A stretch of 64,000 nt of DNA. Origin: Flavobacteriaceae bacterium (GTDB lineage: Bacteria; Bacteroidota; Bacteroidia; Flavobacteriales; Flavobacteriaceae). Shown here one piece after another: positions 8,857 through 18,700 of this stretch (the stretch's first letter is position 1; every line of letters starts with the position of its first letter). Under the pieces are notes generated by a model. That model made no database searches and was not told where the DNA came from. It was given only the letters and a program-made list of their open reading frames with translations. A program made the position numbers and the translations under genes. The DNA is taken from positions 124,001-188,000 of the forward strand of contig JANQNQ010000013.1 in assembly GCA_028279515.1 (NCBI GenBank). Reading direction: 5' to 3'.

Positions 8857-10530
8857 TTGAAGATATCACTTGTTATTTTATGTTGCTGTTGTAGTTTGTT
8901 ACTCACCGCCCAAACTCCAGAAGATAGTACCATCCATTTGCAAGACACTGTGGTGGTGCGGTTAGAAAAACAACTCAAATCGGCAACTTCAGACTCAGTG
9001 AGAGTTCGGAAACTCAATGCACTAGGGCTGCGGCTTCTCAATAAAGACCTTTACAAGGCCAATTATTATATGGAGCAGGCACTCCAAATTGTAAATTCAT
9101 CAAACCAACCGGTAGATGAACTTCTTCAAAAAATGACCTATAGCAATACAGGTAGGGTAAAACAAAAGCAAGGAGATCAGGTCAACGCACTTGCATACTA
9201 CTTAAAGGCACTGGAAATTGCAGAGAAAAAGAACGACTCCTTAGGAATGGCATCCCTTTGCGGAAACATTAGTTTGGTCTATCGTTACGAAGATAATTTT
9301 GAGAAGTCCATAGAATATACCAAACGCTCTATTGGTATCAAGAAACAACTTGTGAATTCTCCAGGCATCGCTGGCAGTTACAACAATTTGGGTGCAGCTT
9401 ACCGAGGTAAAGGGGCGCTAGATTCTGCACTGTATTATTTTGAAAAGGCAAAAATTGAATACACATCGGTTGGCAAGGAGTTAGGGGTAATCAGAACAAA
9501 GGCAAACATTGCGACCATATACGAGTTGCAGGAAAAGTATGAAGAAAGCTTGAAAATTTTTAGTGACAATCTACATTATTACAAAGAGTCAAGAAATAAC
9601 ATAGGTATTTCGAACACACACGGACATTTATCCAGAGTGTATGGTAGACGTGGTAATTACCAAAAAGCGATTCAACATGCCGATAGTTGCATTATGATGG
9701 CCTTACGGTTAGGGCGAAAAATTGTAGTTGCCGATGTCTATAAGTATCAATCTGACTTTTACAGGGAAATAGGAGATTTTGAAGAAGCTTATAAAGCGTT
9801 AGACCTTCATCATAGCTACAATGATTCCTTGGTGAATGTTGAGAACATTAAAAGAATTCAGGAGCTCGAGCTTAGATACCAATTCCGAAAGGAGAAATTA
9901 AGCGATAGTTTGCAGTTGGTAAAACAACGTGAAATGGCAGAGACTAGTACCCAGTTACTGGCAGCTAAGAATCGTCTAAAATCGCAATGGCTCATTTTTG
10001 GTGGGTTAGGCGCGCTCGGCCTATTGGGCTTTGTCTTTTTTAGGTCGCGCCAGAAACTAAAAATGATGGGGCTCAAGAATCAATTGCTCAACACCGAAAT
10101 AGAATATAAGAAAAAGGACCTGGCCAATTTAGCGATCAACATCTCACAAAGTCAAAACTGGGCGGGCTCTTTGTTGGAACAGCTCGAAAAAGCAAGGGCC
10201 GTAACAGGCAGAGAACGGTCTAAAGAATTACAAAATTTAGAAGTAGAAATAAAGAACAAAATGCGCATCGACGGCGAAGCCGAAGATATCCAGTTGAAGA
10301 TCGACACACTAAGTAGTGCTTTTTACGAAAAGCTGAATGACAATTTTCCTGATCTCACCACGAATGAAGTCAGATTGTGTAGTTTGATCCGGATGGACAT
10401 GGGAACCAAGGACATTGCCATACTTCAAAACATAGACCCTCTTTCAGTAAAGAAAGGACGAAGCAGGCTTAGAAAAAAGCTGAACCTATTACCAAATGAT
10501 GACATTCATATGTTCTTAAAGACAATTTGA
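8857..10530 (+). CDS. Membrane-anchored TPR protein with LuxR-like HTH (paralogue 3), TTG start
   Basis: The protein has 557 residues from the TTG at 8857. No in-frame ATG precedes the signal peptide (MKISLVILCCCCSLLLTAQ), so TTG is the best start; it overlaps the ACCCCTT motif at 8852-8858. TPR repeats span about 85-310, a transmembrane helix about 377-398 ('WLIFGGLGALGLLGFVFF'), then a coiled coil and an HTH at about 488-557. The C-terminal third almost repeats paralogue 2. The 16-nt gap to the previous stop supports co-transcription. No terminator is obvious after its stop, and the phased GTC promoter begins 55 nt downstream. Confidence 0.83.
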   Translation: MKISLVILCCCCSLLLTAQTPEDSTIHLQDTVVVRLEKQLKSATSDSVRVRKLNALGLRLLNKDLYKANYYMEQALQIVNSSNQPVDELLQKMTYSNTGRVKQKQGDQVNALAYYLKALEIAEKKNDSLGMASLCGNISLVYRYEDNFEKSIEYTKRSIGIKKQLVNSPGIAGSYNNLGAAYRGKGALDSALYYFEKAKIEYTSVGKELGVIRTKANIATIYELQEKYEESLKIFSDNLHYYKESRNNIGISNTHGHLSRVYGRRGNYQKAIQHADSCIMMALRLGRKIVVADVYKYQSDFYREIGDFEEAYKALDLHHSYNDSLVNVENIKRIQELELRYQFRKEKLSDSLQLVKQREMAETSTQLLAAKNRLKSQWLIFGGLGALGLLGFVFFRSRQKLKMMGLKNQLLNTEIEYKKKDLANLAINISQSQNWAGSLLEQLEKARAVTGRERSKELQNLEVEIKNKMRIDGEAEDIQLKIDTLSSAFYEKLNDNFPDLTTNEVRLCSLIRMDMGTKDIAILQNIDPLSVKKGRSRLRKKLNLLPNDDIHMFLKTI

Positions 10531-10584
10531 TAATTTGTCAAATCATTGATTTACAGTGCTCATAGTTCATTTCCTGTAAACTAC

Positions 10585-10677
10585 GTCCCCTTTTTGTCCT
10601 CCTACAATTATTGGGTTGTCCACCATTTGTCCCCCTTGCTTTTTCAGTGTGAAACTCTCGCTATTAATACTTTTACG
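10585..10677 (+). promoter_or_regulatory. Phased four-site GTC operator and promoter (copy A)
   Basis: GTC half-sites start at 10585, 10596, 10618 and 10629 (offsets 0, 11, 33, 44), each followed by a C-rich NNCC segment and a T-run. The -7-like box TACTTTTACG starts at 10668 (offset 83). Copies B (12659), C (22125) and D (29145) have the same half-site spacing. The 11-bp step is one DNA turn, as in OmpR/PhoB-type direct repeats (TGTCA) or the two grooves contacted by an AraC-type protein. The element ends near the expected -33 box, the position of an activator site. The next long ORF starts only at 10870, about 150 nt further away than in the other three copies. The 338-bp gap 10531-10869 holds this element, a 22-codon ORF and a terminator. 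Confidence 0.75.
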
Positions 10678-10712
10678 AATAAGAAATAAAAGCGGACTCG
10701 TCTTTATAGTTA

Positions 10713-10781
10713 ATGCACTACTGCCTTGAATTTAGAACGGCAATTGCCCCAACTATTTCGAAACTGTATCACACAGAATGA
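10713..10781 (+). CDS. Possible 22-codon leader peptide or small protein
   Basis: An ATG at 10713 lies 45 nt after the start of the -7 box, about the same distance (46-49 nt) as the start codons of the three giant genes driven by the same element. The frame encodes MHYCLEFRTAIAPTISKLYHTE, stops at TGA and is followed at once by TAG. It sits just before a terminator-like hairpin at 10799. The peptide is too short to recognise and is not strikingly rich in one amino acid. It may be a leader ORF, a small protein, the remnant of a deleted giant gene, or chance. Confidence 0.3.
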   Translation: MHYCLEFRTAIAPTISKLYHTE

Positions 10782-10821
10782 TAGGGTTTCTTCGGAAAGC
10801 CCCAACGTTAGGTTGGGGTTT
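10758..10821 (+). terminator. Hairpin pair and terminator inside the leader of TPR paralogue 4
   Basis: GAAAC (from about 10760) can pair with GTTTC (10785-10789), with TGATA just before the right arm as in the giant-gene 3' hairpins. This is followed by GCCCCAAC / GTTGGGG (10799-10819) and a T-rich tail, a rho-independent-type stem. A second GCCCCAAC at 10746-10753 could compete for the same GTTGGGG arm. The structure lies between promoter copy A and the start of paralogue 4, so it can act as an attenuator or end a short transcript. Confidence 0.55.
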
Positions 10822-10869
10822 GTTAATTGATCTCTAGACAAGACGCTTGCTAATTTTTTGGTAAAAACA

Positions 10870-12606
10870 ATGAGAGCTTCAACCCTTATAAACAAAAGAA
10901 GCACGTACGACCAGGCTATCGTTAGGACGTTAGGCCTGCTTTTTTTATGCACGTGCTGGTGCATAAGTACAAGTGCACAGCAATTGATAGATAAAGTTGA
11001 AACTGAAAAGAAGGACTCAATTTTTGTACAACTTGAGCAACAATACAGAACCGCCATATCAGATTCTGCAAAGGTAACGTCATTGGTTGCTCTAGCAGAA
11101 TATCAGGTAAATAGAAACTTTAGTGAGGCGGAGGGCTATTTGTTGGAAGCTGTTGCGGTCGTCAACCAAAACGAAGAACTTAAAGCAGGAGGCTATTTAG
11201 CACCTCCGTATAGCATCCTCGGAATTGTGAATAGACGCCAAGGAAACTATGCAGAGGCTATCGATTACTTTTTAAAGGCCAAAACAACCTTCGAGCGTAT
11301 TAAGGACTCTTCTAATGTAGCCAATATACTTCACAACATGGGCATGGTCTATCGTTCATTGGGCGACTATGAAAGATCGATAGCTTCTTACAAATCGGCA
11401 ATAAACATTTTAGAGACCTTGGACGAAAATCATAGAGGCATGGCTGCTGGGTACAACATGTTGGGAGTTTCCTATAGAAAAACCAATCAACTGGACTCGG
11501 CGATGTACTGCTACTCTAGGGCCAAAGAGATTTTTAAGCAATTAGGAAATGAAGAAGACCTATATAGGGTCAATGGCAATTTAGCGGTATTGCATTATGC
11601 AAAAAAGCGGTATGATGAGAGCCTTGAATTGAACTTCGAGAATGTTGATTACTATAAGAAAGTTGGCAATAAGACTTCACTTACAACTGCTTATTATAAC
11701 ATCTCCAGCACTTATAAAAAACTCGAAGATTGGCCCAAAGCATTGAAATATAGTGAAAAGTCATTGGTAATCGCTCAAAAGGAAGGGATTAAAAAGCGCA
11801 TTTCAAGGGCGTATTTAAGGATCGCTGCTGTTTTGTATATACAACAGCATTATAAGGATGCTTACGATAACTATAAACAACATAAGATATATGCAGATTC
11901 GTTACTCAATGATGAAAATCTAAAGAAAATTCAGCGTCTAGAGCTCGAGAATACATTCCGAAGAGAAAAACTTCAAGATAGCCTTAAACTGGTACAAGAA
12001 CGTGAACAAGTAGAAGATAAAGCGCAATTGTTATTGGTCAAGAACAAGGTGAAATCACAATGGATCCTGTTTGGTGGTTTGGGGGTTATGGTCATCATGA
12101 GCTTTATGTACTTTGCCTATAAACAAAGGCTGAAACTCGCTAAACTCAAGAATCAATTACTGAATACCGAAATGGAGTTCAAAAAGAAGGACATGGCCAA
12201 TTTGGCCATCAATATTTCTGAAACTCAACATTGGGCGCGTTCCCTTTTAGCGCATCTCGAAAAAGTTAAAGTGGCTAGGGGGAAACAACTCAAGCAACAA
12301 TTAGAGGATATGGAGGTCGAAATAAGAAACAAAACGAAGCTGGATAACAATGCTGAGGACCTACAACTTAAGATCGATACCCTGAGTAGTGGGTTCTATG
12401 AAAAGTTGAATAAAAAATATCCAAACCTAACACCCAATGAAATCAGATTGTGTTCTTTCATTCGAATGGATATGAATACCAAAGAGATCGCAACGCTTCA
12501 AAATATCGATCCCCAATCGGTAAAAAGGGGCAGAAATCGCCTAAGAAAAAAGCTACAACTTGATCCCAAAGATGATTTGAGTGCCTTTTTGAGGTCGTTT
12601 TACTAA
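10870..12606 (+). CDS. Membrane-anchored TPR protein with LuxR-like HTH (paralogue 4)
   Basis: The protein has 578 residues from the ATG at 10870; a TTG four codons earlier (10858) is possible. A long n-region precedes the signal peptide (around 25-40, 'LGLLFLCTCWCISTSAQ'). TPR repeats cover about 105-330 ('LGIVNRRQGNYAEAIDY', 'LHNMGMVYRSLGDYERSI'). A transmembrane helix lies at about 396-417, then a coiled coil and an HTH at about 513-577 ('YPNLTPNEIRLCSFIRMDM..KEIATLQNIDPQSVKRGRNRLRKKL'). It sits just before the first giant gene and is the only regulator preceded by the phased GTC element, so it may belong to the regulon or control it. A second -7-like box (TAATTTTTTG) lies at about 10851. 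Confidence 0.85.
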   Translation: MRASTLINKRSTYDQAIVRTLGLLFLCTCWCISTSAQQLIDKVETEKKDSIFVQLEQQYRTAISDSAKVTSLVALAEYQVNRNFSEAEGYLLEAVAVVNQNEELKAGGYLAPPYSILGIVNRRQGNYAEAIDYFLKAKTTFERIKDSSNVANILHNMGMVYRSLGDYERSIASYKSAINILETLDENHRGMAAGYNMLGVSYRKTNQLDSAMYCYSRAKEIFKQLGNEEDLYRVNGNLAVLHYAKKRYDESLELNFENVDYYKKVGNKTSLTTAYYNISSTYKKLEDWPKALKYSEKSLVIAQKEGIKKRISRAYLRIAAVLYIQQHYKDAYDNYKQHKIYADSLLNDENLKKIQRLELENTFRREKLQDSLKLVQEREQVEDKAQLLLVKNKVKSQWILFGGLGVMVIMSFMYFAYKQRLKLAKLKNQLLNTEMEFKKKDMANLAINISETQHWARSLLAHLEKVKVARGKQLKQQLEDMEVEIRNKTKLDNNAEDLQLKIDTLSSGFYEKLNKKYPNLTPNEIRLCSFIRMDMNTKEIATLQNIDPQSVKRGRNRLRKKLQLDPKDDLSAFLRSFY

Positions 12607-12658
12607 ATCAATTTAAAGTGCTAACAATCAATACTTTAAATGTAAATGTAGGATTGAC

Positions 12659-12751
12659 GTCACCCTTTTGTCATCCCTCATTTTCGTCACTGTCCTCCCT
12701 TTGTCTACGGCACTTTTACCAGTAGAAGAAGATACCGAAGATACCTTTACG
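12659..12751 (+). promoter_or_regulatory. Phased four-site GTC operator and promoter (copy B)
   Basis: GTC half-sites lie at 12659, 12670, 12692 and 12703 (0, 11, 33, 44). The -7-like box TACCTTTACG is at 12742 (offset 83). A T-run at 12714-12717 could serve as a -33 region. The ATG of giant protein 1 is 49 nt after the -7 box. ACCCCTT lies at 12780-12786, four bases before the ATG. The whole block is closely similar to copy C before giant gene 2. Confidence 0.78.
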
Positions 12752-12790
12752 GGGTAAGGCGATTTTTTAATTAAAACCAACCCCTTGATT

Positions 12791-15700
12791 ATGAAAAAAG
12801 TTTCGCAATTCTTTCTAATGGTGCTTTCCACAATGCTATTCAGTGTTGACGGGTTACGTGCACAATGTGGTGCTAATGATACTATATTGCAGAATTTGGG
12901 TACGGACCAAACAATTTCTGCAGACGGCTATGCACAATCATTCAAAGCTAATTGTACTGGGCAGATCAATGAGGTCGCCATATGGTACAGTGAAATACCC
13001 AATGCGCCTACTGGTGCGCAGATCCAACTCTCTATTTATGAAGGGGAAATCAGTAGTGCTTCTACTCCTATCTATACAGCTACCATAAACTATCCCTCAA
13101 GTAACTTGGGGTTGAGAATCTACGATATCGACCCTCCTGTAAATGTAGTATCTGGACAAACGTATTCTTTTGCATTTGAAAATGACTTTGGGCTTAAGTA
13201 TGAGAGTAGCATCGCGAATCCATATAATAATGGACGAGCTTTTGTATTGAATGGCAGTAGTTGGACATCAGAGTCCGGCGAAGATATGCGCTTCAGAATT
13301 GGGTTTGAAGATAGCCAACCTCCCAATGCCGTATGCCAAGATGCAGTGGTAGTCCTTGACGACACAGGAATGTTTTCCCTGGGAGTATCAGACATTGATG
13401 GAGGCTCAACAGACGATACAGGAATAAGTTTTCGTTCTGTGAGTCCGGCCTCATTCGATTGTACCAGTTTGGGGATTACTACGGCCAATTTAGAAGTTCA
13501 GGATCAAAATGGAAACAGCGATACCTGTACTGCCAATGTCACGGTTTTGAGTGGGAATTATGTATGCCCTTCGCAGTTTGTGACCACTTGGAATACAGAA
13601 CTTTCTGGGGCGACCGCGAACAATCAGATCATGATCAATACCCAAGGGGGTGGTTATGACTATTTGGTCGAATGGGGCGATGGCATGTATGATATTGGCG
13701 TCACAGGTGACATTACACATACCTATGCCACTCCTGGAATATATACGGTAAAGATCTCTGGTAATTTCCCGAGGATCTTTCATAGCGGTACAGATGATGA
13801 CGCTGCCAAGCTGGTAAGTGTCGACCAATGGGGAACAATGCTGTGGTCTTCTATGGATAGAGCATTTGCAGGCTGTATCAATATGCAGGTTAATGCAACA
13901 GATGCTCCCGATATGTCTAATGTGAGTAGTATAGAGCGTATGTTTTCAGGAGCTTCTACGGTGAACTTTAACCCCATAGGGTGGGATCTATCTAATGTTA
14001 CAAACATGAGAAGGGCATTCGAAAGTGCTAGTAGCTTTAATGGAGATATTACAGGATGGGATACGTCTTCTGTTGTGAATATGTCTCAGGCTTTTAAGGG
14101 AGCTTCAAGCTTTGATCAAGAAATAGGGAATTGGAATACCTCGCAGGTTACTAACATGTTCTCAATGTTTTTTGATGCCGTCTCATTTGATCAGGATATC
14201 AGTAATTGGGATGTAGGTAATGTCGGGAATATGAGTGATATGTTTCTTAATGTTACACTTTCTACTATAAATTACGACGCCTTGTTAATTGGTTGGAGTG
14301 AATTATCTGGTTTGCAAAGCAATGTTACATTCAATGCTGGAAACAGTATTTATTGTACGGGAATAACAGCAAGAAATGTACTTGCAAGTACTCCTAATAA
14401 TTGGAATATAATAGATGGGGGTCAGGCTATTAGTTGCGATGCCTCTTTTGCTAATGGGTTTATAACCACCTGGGAAACCACCTCTGCTAATGAGAGTATT
14501 ACCATTCCAACTACCGGAAGCGGATATTCTTACGCAATAGATTGGGGAGATGGAACCATTAGTACTGCCCATACAGGATCTACTTCACATAGTTATAGCA
14601 CGGCAGGTACCTATACAGTAAAAATCATTGGTGATTTTCCAAGGATATATTTTAATAATACAGGTGATAAATTAAAAATTAAATCTATAGAACATTGGGG
14701 TAATATAGAATGGCAATCTATGGAAAGTGCCTTTAGAGGATGTGAGAATATGTTGCTAAATGCTACCGATGCACCAAATTTATTACAAGTAACAGATCTA
14801 AGTTTTATGTTTAGAGACTGTAATTTACTTAATGGAGATTTATCTGGGTGGAATGTAAGCAACGTAACAAATATGACCGAAACATTTCGAGGCGCAAGTA
14901 GTTTTAATGGTATTATAAGTACCTGGGATGTATCATCAGTTGTGACTATGGAATTTATGTTTGCCTTCTCAGCGTTCAATGGAGATATCAGCAATTGGAA
15001 TGTTTCAAATGTCACGAATATGAAAGGAACATTTGGAGCAACACCATTTAATGGAATTATAAGCAACTGGAATGTAGGTCTGGTGCAAACCATGCAAAGT
15101 ATGTTTGCAAACTCAGCTTTCAATCAGGTGATATCGGGATGGAATGTTGGTAATGTAACCGACATGAGTTTTATGTTTAAAGACACACCATTTAATAAAA
15201 ACATAAACAGCTGGGACACGCAAAATGTACAAAATATGCAAGCTATGTTTTGGAATGCTCAAGCATTTAATACCTTATTGGGCGGATGGAAGGTAGGTAA
15301 TGTAACCAATATGAACCATATGTTTGGAGGCGCCAGTAGTTTTAATCAAAATCTAGGTGGATGGAATGTAAGTAGAGTGACCGATGTGGAGCGAATGTTC
15401 GAAAACGCTACTGCGTTTGACAGAGACCTGAGCAATTGGGATATTAGTTCGTTACAGACCGCCGAAAAAATGTTTGATGGAGCGGGGCTTTCTCAGACCA
15501 ATTATGATAACCTTTTAATAGGATGGAGTATATTAGGTGTTGACGAAACACAAATTCCCATAGCATTAAACTTTAGTGCTCTAAACACTAATTATTGTTT
15601 AGCTCAAGAAGAACGAGAAGCACTGATTAATACCTATGGTTGGACTATTACAGATGCAGGGCAATCTTGTGATGCTACATTTAATAATGGTTTTATAACA

Positions 15701-18700
15701 ACTTGGGCAACGACAACTTCAAATGAAACCATAACTGTTCCAATATCATTATCAGACGGAACAGCAAACTATAATATAGACTGGGGAGATGGTACAATAG
15801 AAACTGGGCTATCTGCTTCTGCTTCTCATACTTATACAGCTATAGGAACATGGACCGTACGTATTATTGGCGAATTGCCACGTATTACATTTAGTTCTTC
15901 AGGAGTATTAAACAGAGCAAGAATAAGGTCTATAGAACAATGGGGAGACATTCAATGGAGATCCATGGAATTGTCCTATGTGTTTTGTGAGAACTTAGTT
16001 GTAAATGCAACTGATAGCCCTAATTTGGATGCCGTTGTAAACATGAATGGGATGTTTTTAGGTTCCCCTTTAATAAATGCAGATTTTGGAAATTGGGATG
16101 TTAGTTCCGTGGCTAATATGAATAGTATGTTTAACGGTGTTACTAGTTTTGATCAGGACTTAGGTAACTGGGATATAAGCAGCTTAACCGATGCAGAAAA
16201 TATGTTTAATGGAGTAACACTATCTATTGAAAACTACGATAGTTTATTATTAGGTTGGAGTACATTAAATACAGCAGCAGGAGAAACTCAAATACCATCA
16301 AATATTAGTTTTAATGCAGGAAATAGTAACTATTGTTTAGGAGAACCCGCCAGAGAAGAGCTAATAAACGCCTATAATTGGGAATTTTCAGACGGTAACT
16401 TGGAGTGCCCGGATACAATATTTGATAACGCATTTATTACCACCTGGGAAACTACTGCAAATGGAGAAAGTATTACTATACCAACATTTTTAGGAGAAAC
16501 CTATTACTATAGAGTGGATTGGGGAGATGGAAGTTTTGATATTAATGTAACTGGCAGCATAACACATACTTATTCAGATTCTCAAGTATATACAGTAAAA
16601 ATTGTTGGCACGTTTCCTCGCATTTACTTTAATAACTCCGGGGATAAAGACAAAATAAAAACCATTGAGCAATGGGGAAATATTTCGTGGAATTCTATGG
16701 AAGATGCTTTTAATGGCTGTATTAATTTAATATCCAATGCTGCAGATAGACCAGACTTGACCCAAGTAACTTCTTTAAGGGAAATGTTTAGGAATACTGT
16801 TGCTTTTAATGGCGATGCGCAAATGAATACCTGGGATGTTTCTAACATTACCGATATGAGTATGATGTTTAGAAAAACAGAAAGTTTTAATAGAGATATT
16901 AGTAGCTGGAATACCTCTAATGTCACAACCATTTTCGGTATGTTTAGAGATGCATTAGCATTTAATCAGGACATAGGTAATTGGGACATGGAGAATGTAA
17001 CAAGTATTTCGGCTATGTTTCGTGGAGCAGAAGCTTTTAACCAAGACATTAGCGGATGGAATTTTAATACTTTAACTATTGCAGATAATGTCTTCATGAA
17101 TGCAATGCTGTTTAATCAGGATATCAGCAACTGGAATGTTAGTAATGTTACAACAATGGCAGGGATGTTTTCTGGTGCTACAGCTTTTGATCAGGATTTA
17201 GGTCATTGGGATATTAGTGCTTTAACCGATGCTACTAATATGTTTGTTGACGCTAATCTCTCGGTTCATAATTACGACAATTTGCTAATAGGTTGGAGTA
17301 CACTTACAGCTACAGAAACTCAAATACCAGTTAATTTAGTATTTAATGCAGGAAATAGCTCTTATTGCTTAGGAGAAATGGCCCGTAACCGGCTTTTAAC
17401 CTCGCCTTTTAATTGGACAATTACAGACAGTGGTGTTTCAAACTGTGTATCTACTTTCAATGATGCATTTATAACGACATGGTTAACCACATCAGAAAAT
17501 GAAAATATTACGATTCCAACCAATGGTAACGGTGAGGGCTATACAGTAGATTGGGGTGACGGAACCATAGAAACAGGACTTTCTGGTAACGCAACACATA
17601 CCTATACTATTGCAGGAACGTATACCATAAAAATTATCGGAAACTTTACACGTATCTATTTCAATAATGCAGGACATAAAGATAAGATACTAACCATAGA
17701 ACAATGGGGAGATATAAAATGGATAAATTTTGCGCGCGCATTCTATGGCTGTTCCAATATTGTTTCTAATGCAACAGACACTCCTGATCTATCATTGGTA
17801 ACAGACATGTTCAGAATGTTTAAGAATACAGATTTTTTTAACGGAGATCCTGGTATAAATACCTGGGATGTAAGTAACGTTACGAATATGGAACAGATGT
17901 TTGATGAAGCCTTAGCTTTTAATACAAATATTAACCAATGGGATGTAAGTAATGTAACGAACTTTAAAAGTATGTTTGAAGATACTGAAATCTTTAATCA
18001 AGATCTCAATAACTGGAATGTAAGTGCTGCAATAAATATGAAAGAAATGTTTAGAGAAGCTAAAAGTTTTAATGGGGACATAAGTAGTTGGAATGTGAGT
18101 AATGTTACCGATATGAGTGAAATGTTTCTTGAAGCTCCTGTCTTTAATCAAGATATAGGGAGTTGGAATGTTTCTAACGTAACAGATATGAGTAAAATGT
18201 TTGAAGACGCCATAAGCTTTAATCAAGACATAGGCAATTGGGATGTAAGTAATGTAACCAATATGCGAAATATGTTTTGGAATGTTCCAACATTCAATCA
18301 AGATATAAGCAACTGGAATGTAAGTCAGGTAGCAGACATGGAGCATATGTTTGATGGGGCAACGGCTTTCAACCAAGACATAGGCAATTGGGATGTCTCT
18401 AATGTTACGGGAATGGATTATATGTTTCGTGGTGCTATAGCTTTTAATCAAAATATAGGTAATTGGAATACTGCTAATTGCCAAGACATGTTACGAATGT
18501 TTGAAGACGCCATAAGCTTTAATCAAGATATTGGAAATTGGGATGTAAGTAAGGTTGAATACATGAATAATATGTTTGAAGGAGCCAGAGAATTCAACCA
18601 AGATATAGGCAATTGGAATACAGTTCAAAATGGGAATTTTTCAAAAATGTTCCGAGATGCTATAAGTTTTAATCAGGACATTGGAAATTGGGATGTAAGT

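Noticed and set aside
10710-11057. 115-codon minus-strand frame over the start of TPR paralogue 4
   Set aside because: Antisense to the terminator hairpin and the signal peptide region; no family resemblance.
12628-12831. 67-codon minus-strand frame upstream of giant 1
   Set aside because: Overlaps operator copy B and the giant-gene start; no coding signature.
17912-18484. 190-codon antisense frame in giant gene 1 (and others such as 24296-25024 and 31592-32146)
   Set aside because: These are mirror translations of the 75-bp repeat; the repeat structure keeps the antisense frame free of stops. No start signal or family resemblance.
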